From Oscillatoriales cyanobacterium PMM_0080 (GTDB taxonomy: Bacteria > Cyanobacteriota > Cyanobacteriia > Cyanobacteriales > Microcoleaceae), in assembly GCA_949127775.1 (NCBI GenBank), contig CASBQF010000032.1, forward strand, positions 1-47,548: 47,548 nucleotides of DNA, in the 5' to 3' direction. The position numbers and the translations under genes are program-made. Position 1 is the stretch's first letter; the number at the start of each line of letters is the position of its first letter. Positions 42,490 through 47,548 of this stretch are shown here, one piece after another. The notes beneath the pieces were generated by a model. It saw nothing but the letters and a program-made list of their open reading frames with translations, ran no database searches and was not told the origin of the DNA.

Positions 42490-42962
42490 CCTAGTATTAT
42501 TTAAGAATGTTTTTAACAAAGTAGAATTAGCCACTGATTTTCTATACTCCAAAACTGGTTAACGATAGATGCACTTTTTTAGGTAATTAACTGATGTTCC
42601 TGTCAGGGATTAGAAGCAAGCTGGTTTACTGCTGCCAAAAATCATTAAGTTTTACGAACGGCGCTGCTGACAGATGCAGCGATATGGTGATAGCGCAGCC
42701 AAGATCGTGTCACTACAGATCGAATAGGCGATCGATCGCATTTGCTCAGACTCTTGTTTCCCATATATCCAGAATGCCGTGAGTAAATGTCGCTAAGTGC
42801 TCAATCTGGCGGCTCATTTTGTTCAATCTCGGTGCTCATTTTGCTCATTTTGCTCATTTTTATAAGTAAAAGTCAGAGTATCTGTGTAACAAAATTTGAC
42901 AAAAACTACGTATGATCTCTGGAGCCAGCCATAATGTAAACAAAACTGCAAGTTAATTAAGG
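42490..42962. other. Divergent intergenic region with 9-bp repeats
   Basis: About 470 bp between the RTX-protein gene and the STAND ATPase gene, transcribed away from each other. It contains three perfect copies of GCTCATTTT at 42834-42860 and a degenerate copy just upstream at 42812. The promoters of both genes should lie here. No gene is visible. Confidence 0.5.
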
Positions 42963-45638
42963 ATGAGCATGGCTTCTCTGAAAATGTCGGCTGAAGGCTT
43001 CCAAATTCTGGAAAGAGCTCGACGGCAGAAACGATGGGACAAAGCAGCAGAAGTCATGTGCAGCGATGCTTTAACCTCAAAAGCTACTTTGAGACGGTTT
43101 TGGGCCAAGCAACCGATTCAGCACGATACTTTTATTAGAATTTGTCTGGTGCTAGGAATAGAAAACTGGGAAGAAGTTGTCGATCGCACTCCCGAAAGTG
43201 CGATCGCCCACAACCAAGCTGTGCCTCACTCACACCTTGCAACAGAGAAAGCACAAATCCCGCATCCTCTGAGCTTTACTCTGCCGGAAAAGTTGCCCCC
43301 AGTTAGAAACTTTGCAGGGCGAATTCAAGAACTAGAAACCATCAAAAATCAACTGCTAGATCCGAATACCAGAGCAATTACAATTACATCAGTCTGCGTA
43401 GTCGGTTTAGCAGGCATCGGTAAAACAACTCTCACCTCTCAATTAGTGCGCCAACTTCAGTCAGACAACACTCAATTTGCCGCCGTAGCGTGGGAATCTT
43501 TGCGTTCTGCTACAGGTGCTGCCCCTTGTTTTGATGGGATTGTTGACTCGCTATTGTCTGCGATCTCCGGCCGCCCAATTTCGACCGCCACCGTTCGAGA
43601 TGATTATCTAATAAAAACCGAAAAGCTGATCGAGTTACTGAAAAAACAGCCTTGTTTAATAGTGCTAGATAACGTCGAAACAGTCTTGCAAACTGGACGG
43701 GGCGATCGAGCGGGATATTTTGATGAATCCTGCGCTGAATATGCTTGGTTGTTCAAACAGCTAGCAGAAACAGAACATCAAAGCAAAGTCATATTTACCT
43801 GTAGGGAAAATTTAGCTCAATTGCCCCCTCGTGCCACTAAAACTATCTCTCTGGGCGGATTGGATCTCGATGCTGCTGTTGCCCTCCTGCAAAGTTTTGA
43901 GCTATCAGCTACTCAGTCAGAATTGACCGCACTAGCTGAAGCTTATCAAGGACATCCCAAAGCTTTGGAAATGGTAGCGGCATTGATTCGGGACGACAGT
44001 GAATTTCAAGGAAGAGTAGAGAGGTTTTTGCGCGATCGCAACTGGCTGCTAATTCGAGATATTGAACATTTAATCGATGAAGTTTTTGCTCGTTTGAGCG
44101 AAGCCGAACAAACTTGTCTGCTGCGAATTTCGGTTTTTCAAACATCTGAATATCCGTTAGTTTTTGCCGGAATTGCAGCCCAGATGCCCGAATCGAGCGA
44201 ATATGACTTAAAAGAAAATGTCATCCTAGCTTTAAAACGCCGACAATTTATTGACTACGATCGCGAAAGAGAATCTTACCAATTGCATCCCTTAATTCAA
44301 GAAAAAGCCTATCGCTTACTGTGTCAAAATCCCGAACATTTCTGCACCGCCAATAGACAAGCATACCGCTACTTTCTGAACGTTCCGCTGAAGCCTAAAG
44401 CTGAATGGAAAAGCATTCACGATATTAAACCGCTGCTGTTAGCACACGATCGTGCCTGTCAAGCAGAAGATTGGGATGAAGCTGCGATCGCAATTTCCGA
44501 TGCTTGCGATTCTCTACGCTACTGGAGCCATTTTAAACTCCTGATATATTTGTACAGCAAACTGATACCAACCAATTGGAAAGAAGGAGGACAATTAGTA
44601 ACTTCTGCTGAAACTCATGTGGAGATTTTGTGTCATCTTGGTTTAGTATGCCAGTCGATAGAAAAATTTGAGATTGCCAACGAATATCTACAGCAAAGTT
44701 TGTCTATTGCCCGCAGCAATGAAAATAAAAAAGCAGAGGCAATGACTTTGTTTTACCTATCAAGGTGTCATAATTATCTAGAAAATCACCAAAGCACCAT
44801 TAAATATTTGCAGAATTGTTTAGCAATTTTTATTGAAATTGAGGAATACGAAATGGAATATAAAGTATTGGGAAACATTGGATATATTAACTATTATCAT
44901 GGCAACTATAATTTAGCTATCGCATATTTTACCCAAGCCTTAAAAGTTGCTTGTCAAAACAGCTTTCCAGAAGGAGAAGCCCTCGCATTTGCTAATTTGG
45001 GCAATACATACATAGGATTAAAAAAGTACGATTTAGCAATTGATTATTTAAACCAGTATATATCGATACTCTCCCACAAACAGGAGGAAATTAAATGTAC
45101 AACTTATCTGCTTGCCGATCTGGGTGATTTTTTTGCTAATATCCATAAATATAGAAGGGTAATAACTTGGGTACAAGAGCCTTTAAAAAGTTATATGGAT
45201 TGGGCGGATAAACATCAGGACATATATCAGAGCAAAGGTTTAGTGACAGCGTACAATGCACTCGAACAATATCAATTCTTTTTTGATATGTGGAGTGAAT
45301 GTATTAAAATGGAAAGTGACGGAGATGCCAGTAATAAGGCAGATAAGGTGTATAAATTGGGCGTCAAGTTTCAGGATTTAAGAGAATTTGCGAAAAAAAT
45401 TGAAGATATTCAAAGTAGCGAGATGTTACTGCACAATATTGACAGGAATGCTGGGACAGAGCGTGAGGAGACTTTAAAGATACTTATAGAATTAGCAAAA
45501 ACTCTACTTAAATGCGTAATTACCATACATTCATTGATGGAATATTACCTAAATCAAGCCGAGGAAATTTGTAGAGAATTACAGCTACCGCTGCTGGCAG
45601 AAATCCAAAAACTTCAAGCAGATTTGCAAGGAAATTAA
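42963..45638 (+). CDS. STAND-type NTPase with NB-ARC and TPR domains
   Basis: An 891-residue signal-transduction ATPase. Residues 1-75 resemble the helical N-terminal domain common to cyanobacterial STAND proteins (KMSAEGFQILERARR, LTSKATLRRFWAKQPIQ, IENWEEVV). The NB-ARC ATPase begins near residue 115: FAGRIQEL, P-loop GLAGIGKTT (148-156), Walker B LIVLDNVE (232-239), and IFTCRENLAQLPPRATK as the sensor region. A winged-helix-like part follows (QTCLLRISVF), and TPR-type repeats fill the C-terminal 350 residues (ALAFANLGNTYIGLKKYDLAI). Such proteins form oligomers upon ligand sensing; some act in antiviral defence and others in regulation. The effector of this one is unclear. The start may be ATG at 42963 or 42969; AAGG suits the second. 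Confidence 0.88.
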   Translation: MSMASLKMSAEGFQILERARRQKRWDKAAEVMCSDALTSKATLRRFWAKQPIQHDTFIRICLVLGIENWEEVVDRTPESAIAHNQAVPHSHLATEKAQIPHPLSFTLPEKLPPVRNFAGRIQELETIKNQLLDPNTRAITITSVCVVGLAGIGKTTLTSQLVRQLQSDNTQFAAVAWESLRSATGAAPCFDGIVDSLLSAISGRPISTATVRDDYLIKTEKLIELLKKQPCLIVLDNVETVLQTGRGDRAGYFDESCAEYAWLFKQLAETEHQSKVIFTCRENLAQLPPRATKTISLGGLDLDAAVALLQSFELSATQSELTALAEAYQGHPKALEMVAALIRDDSEFQGRVERFLRDRNWLLIRDIEHLIDEVFARLSEAEQTCLLRISVFQTSEYPLVFAGIAAQMPESSEYDLKENVILALKRRQFIDYDRERESYQLHPLIQEKAYRLLCQNPEHFCTANRQAYRYFLNVPLKPKAEWKSIHDIKPLLLAHDRACQAEDWDEAAIAISDACDSLRYWSHFKLLIYLYSKLIPTNWKEGGQLVTSAETHVEILCHLGLVCQSIEKFEIANEYLQQSLSIARSNENKKAEAMTLFYLSRCHNYLENHQSTIKYLQNCLAIFIEIEEYEMEYKVLGNIGYINYYHGNYNLAIAYFTQALKVACQNSFPEGEALAFANLGNTYIGLKKYDLAIDYLNQYISILSHKQEEIKCTTYLLADLGDFFANIHKYRRVITWVQEPLKSYMDWADKHQDIYQSKGLVTAYNALEQYQFFFDMWSECIKMESDGDASNKADKVYKLGVKFQDLREFAKKIEDIQSSEMLLHNIDRNAGTEREETLKILIELAKTLLKCVITIHSLMEYYLNQAEEICRELQLPLLAEIQKLQADLQGN

Positions 45639-46063
45639 CGGATAACGATCGACTGAAAGTTGGAAATTGCGGACAGAATTAGGTTGTTGAGGCGTCAGTC
45701 CGATCGCCCATTGAGCTCCAGATTTTGCTAAAATGTCAGATTGTATTCCTGTACAGTCACAAAAATATTCAGAAATGGGCGATCTTGTTTAAGCGATTTA
45801 TGCCACATCCGGTGGCATCGCAATTAATATTACCCACAGTCAGGACACGGCAATGCCGTTTCTTGCGCAATTAATCGGGGTAGGGAAACGGCATCTTGAG
45901 TGTCCTCCTCGCGAGCGTCCATGATTATTTTGGGGTAGGGAAACGGCATCTTGAGTGTCCTCCTCGCTTTGCCGTGTCCCACCTTGCTACGGCAAAAAAC
46001 TTTTTTTGTCAAATAATAACTACTTTTAAGTACAAGAAGAATGCCCCTGATTTAAGATTAAAT
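45639..46063. other. Intergenic region with a compound repeat
   Basis: A 425-bp region after the STAND gene and beyond the 3' end of the minus-strand gene at 46064. No gene is visible. It contains the inverted and direct repeat unit at 45843-45979. Confidence 0.5.
45843..45979. repeat. Inverted-repeat unit with two internal 36-bp direct repeats
   Basis: Ends GGACACGGCAA and TTGCCGTGTCC are exact inverse complements. Between them are two identical 36-bp segments (45877-45912 and 45932-45967), starting GGGGTAGGGAAACGG, separated by 19 bp. It resembles the compound element at 24006-24197 in plan, though not in sequence. Confidence 0.7.
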
Positions 46064-46612
46064 TTAATGTTCGATTTGCTTGTAAATTGACTGCACTACG
46101 TCGATCATGCTCAACATTTGCTGCCATTCAGGAGCATCGGGTTTGTAGCTTTTGGCGCGCTGCATTTTTAAACTGTGATGCAATTGGTTCAGCAGCGCGT
46201 CTGGAGACTCTAAAGGGTTTTCATCTTCATCTTCTGGGGCAAGGGAAGCATTTTCTTCGATGTCTTCTTTAATTTTTTGGGCTCTGTCGGCGAGGGCTAA
46301 AGACCGACCTGCAAGGTTTTCGGGCATTTTGGGCTGTTCCGACAAAGACGCGCTGGTTAGTTCTACCAATAGTTGGCAAACTCGATCGACCCATTCGCGA
46401 TCGTTCACGGAAAAAGAACCGGATTTGAACACCTGCCCATCGGGTCTTTGTTGAATGCTTTGTACCTTCTGAATCAGAGGGATAGCTTTTAAAGTGATGT
46501 TTTCCGGGATTTTGGGGATGTCTGATAGGGAGCTGCGAGCAATTTCAAGTAATAGTTGGTAAACTTGATCTACCCACTCTATATCTCCTGATTGCGAATT
46601 CCAATTATTCAT
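46064..46612 (-). CDS. Hypothetical protein with two tandem copies of a helical domain
   Basis: A 182-residue cytoplasmic protein. Residues about 12-53 (EWVDQVYQLLLEIARSSLSD onward) and 73-114 (EWVDRVCQLLVELTSASLSE onward) are clearly duplicates, each ending in a PxxPEN segment followed by a short helix. An acidic stretch (APEDEDENPLESPD) separates them from a C-terminal helical part (EWQQMLSMIDVVQSIYKQIE) which also resembles the repeat start. I recognise no family. The start ATG at 46610-46612 has no clear ribosome binding site. Confidence 0.6.
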   Translation of the reverse strand: MNNWNSQSGDIEWVDQVYQLLLEIARSSLSDIPKIPENITLKAIPLIQKVQSIQQRPDGQVFKSGSFSVNDREWVDRVCQLLVELTSASLSEQPKMPENLAGRSLALADRAQKIKEDIEENASLAPEDEDENPLESPDALLNQLHHSLKMQRAKSYKPDAPEWQQMLSMIDVVQSIYKQIEH

Positions 46613-47020
46613 AATTGATGCTAGTTTTCTATATTCAAGACTGGAACATTGACTATCTGCGAAGGAAGCTGGTTTGATGAGCTACTAACGCTATTAATAC
46701 TTACGCGGGCTGCGAGATTGACCAGGTTTTTTAGCCGATATTTTGTTGCCTCGATCCAAGATTTTTCTGGTAAACCGGGTAACGCTGCCACAAGCGATCG
46801 CTATTTTTGGGCGCTTCAAATAGTAGAAGTGCTCAGGAAAGTTGCGGTAGGTAGCGCGAAACCCATCAGGCATCTCGCCTGCAAGTTCAAATCTAGTTAT
46901 CTAATAATCATACCTGTTTGAGCTTATTTATAATTGCTTCAATCGGATATTCAGGTGAATTGCGATCGGGGGGTGCGTCTGGCTCGATCGCGATCCCCGC
47001 CGCCTGCCTCTGTACGATCG
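46613..47020. other. Intergenic region, nothing assigned
   Basis: About 410 bp between two minus-strand genes. A 90-codon plus-strand frame lacks a ribosome binding site and recognisable sequence. No structure stands out. Confidence 0.35.
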
Positions 47021-47548
47021 CTATTTTTCAGTCAGGTTCCACACACCATCCCAGTTTAGTACGTCTGAAAACTGATGTTTGAATAACATACAGCGATCGA
47101 CGTGCAATTTAGCTGCCTTGTTTTTGGGATCGATCCGCAAAACTTCGTTAAAATCGCGTTCGGCATCTTTAAAAGCTTGCTTGGCTTTGGGTTCTAAGGC
47201 TTTCTTAACTTCGCTCAGCAGCTTTTTGACCCGATCGAGTCCCAGATTCTCAAATTCATCATCTAGCATTTCTGCAACTGTCTCGGAGGCGCGACTTTTA
47301 ATTTTTGCCTGCAATAGTTGCCGAATCTCTGAGGCTTTCAGCCTCTTGATTTTGGGATTTGAGGGGTTATTGATGTCTGCTTCCAAAAGCTTTTTGACTT
47401 CGCCCTCTTGCAAGTCCTGAATATCATCTGCTGATAGCTGCTTGACTTTTGCTTGCAGCAGCATTTTGGCTTCATCCTCGGAGAGGTTCTTCATACCTTC
47501 GAGTTTCAGCAGTTGGATTTCTGGCTGCAAAAGTACGATCATTTTGTC
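47021..47548 (-). CDS. C-terminal part of a cyclase-like signalling protein
   Basis: The frame runs in from beyond the right edge and ends at 47021. The last 45 residues (AERDFNEVLRIDPKNKAAKL then HVDRCMLFKHQ, NWDGVWNLTEK) match the C-terminal tail typical of cyanobacterial class III adenylate/guanylate cyclases, which close with a TPR-like helix pair and a DWDGVW-type motif. The preceding 120 residues are unusual: charged, Leu-rich repeats such as EDEAKMLLQAKVKQLSADD and EVKKLLEADI, probably coiled coil. Whether a catalytic cyclase domain lies upstream cannot be seen. An ATG at 47540-47542 is in frame but need not be the start. Confidence 0.6.
   Translation of the reverse strand, partial: DKMIVLLQPEIQLLKLEGMKNLSEDEAKMLLQAKVKQLSADDIQDLQEGEVKKLLEADINNPSNPKIKRLKASEIRQLLQAKIKSRASETVAEMLDDEFENLGLDRVKKLLSEVKKALEPKAKQAFKDAERDFNEVLRIDPKNKAAKLHVDRCMLFKHQFSDVLNWDGVWNLTEK

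Noticed and set aside
45877-45967. Two identical 36-bp repeats separated by 19 bp, CRISPR-like at first sight
   Set aside because: Only two copies, the spacer is too short, and the pair lies within an inverted-repeat element. No cas genes are near.
46649-46921. 90-codon plus-strand frame
   Set aside because: No ribosome binding site or known motif; it lies between two minus-strand genes.
1-47548. tRNA or rRNA genes
   Set aside because: I looked for tRNA-like T-loop and acceptor patterns in the intergenic regions and saw none that could be supported.

Overview
The window is chromosomal DNA of a cyanobacterium. It has psaK and a high-light-inducible (hli) gene, heme A synthesis genes for a cytochrome oxidase, a PEP-CTERM protein, xisI, and very frequent HIP1 octamers (GCGATCGC, for example at 124 and 6636). 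The many FHA/CHAT/Ser-Thr-kinase/STAND/TPR proteins, the heptanucleotide tandem arrays and the small palindromic elements suggest a large-genome filamentous form of the Microcoleus/Oscillatoria type. The genus is inference.

Layout. 1-2505: ctaB (cut by the window edge) and ctaA for heme O/heme A, then a YHS-domain lipoprotein. 2812-6054: a membrane protein, an FHA domain fused to a flavoprotein, and a second FHA protein with a zinc-finger-like tail. 6269-9084: a membrane-anchored periplasmic-binding protein, a solitary xisI, a 59-residue N-terminal paralogue of the binding protein, and a secreted-protein gene broken by a 76-bp insertion. 9353-16265: a BcsA/CesA-type glycosyltransferase, a small acidic protein with a CHAT-FHA protein, and a Gfo/Idh/MocA oxidoreductase. 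16681-19420: gshB and grxC, then an IS200/IS605-family element with tnpB and a tiny divergent ribbon-helix-helix gene. 19603-23740: PEP-CTERM protein, HflX without a canonical start codon, hli and psaK. 24403-28333: cupin, galK, a phosphodiester-glycosidase-like protein, an intact Uma2 gene and the wreck of a second one split by a MITE. 28591-30174: an AT-rich island with a HEPN-like gene that appears frameshifted. 30287-32871: diheme cytochrome c, metallo-beta-lactamase-fold hydrolase, pyrophosphatase. 33206-39239: two paralogous Ser/Thr kinases, a membrane protein and a long TPR protein that appears frameshifted. 39283-45638: a DUF4347/seven-repeat propeller/RTX protein facing a STAND (NB-ARC-TPR) ATPase. 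46064-47548: a duplicated-domain protein and the C-terminus of a cyclase-like protein.

How the parts fit. Housekeeping genes (ctaAB, gshB-grxC, hflX, psaK, galK, ppa) are separated by signalling and accessory genes. Two kinases, three FHA domains (one on a CHAT protease-like domain, one on a flavoprotein), a STAND ATPase and a cyclase-like end suggest phosphothreonine-dependent signalling, but no pairing is shown by the sequence. Small inverted-repeat elements are common. I can delimit about six families. One element lies in a signal peptide, one splits a Uma2 gene, one supplies the last codons of a kinase gene, and one lies just upstream of an intact Uma2 gene. Two more genes (HEPN-like, TPR) look like single coding sequences broken by one-base shifts, and hflX lacks a normal start codon. 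I saw no rRNA, tRNA or CRISPR array.
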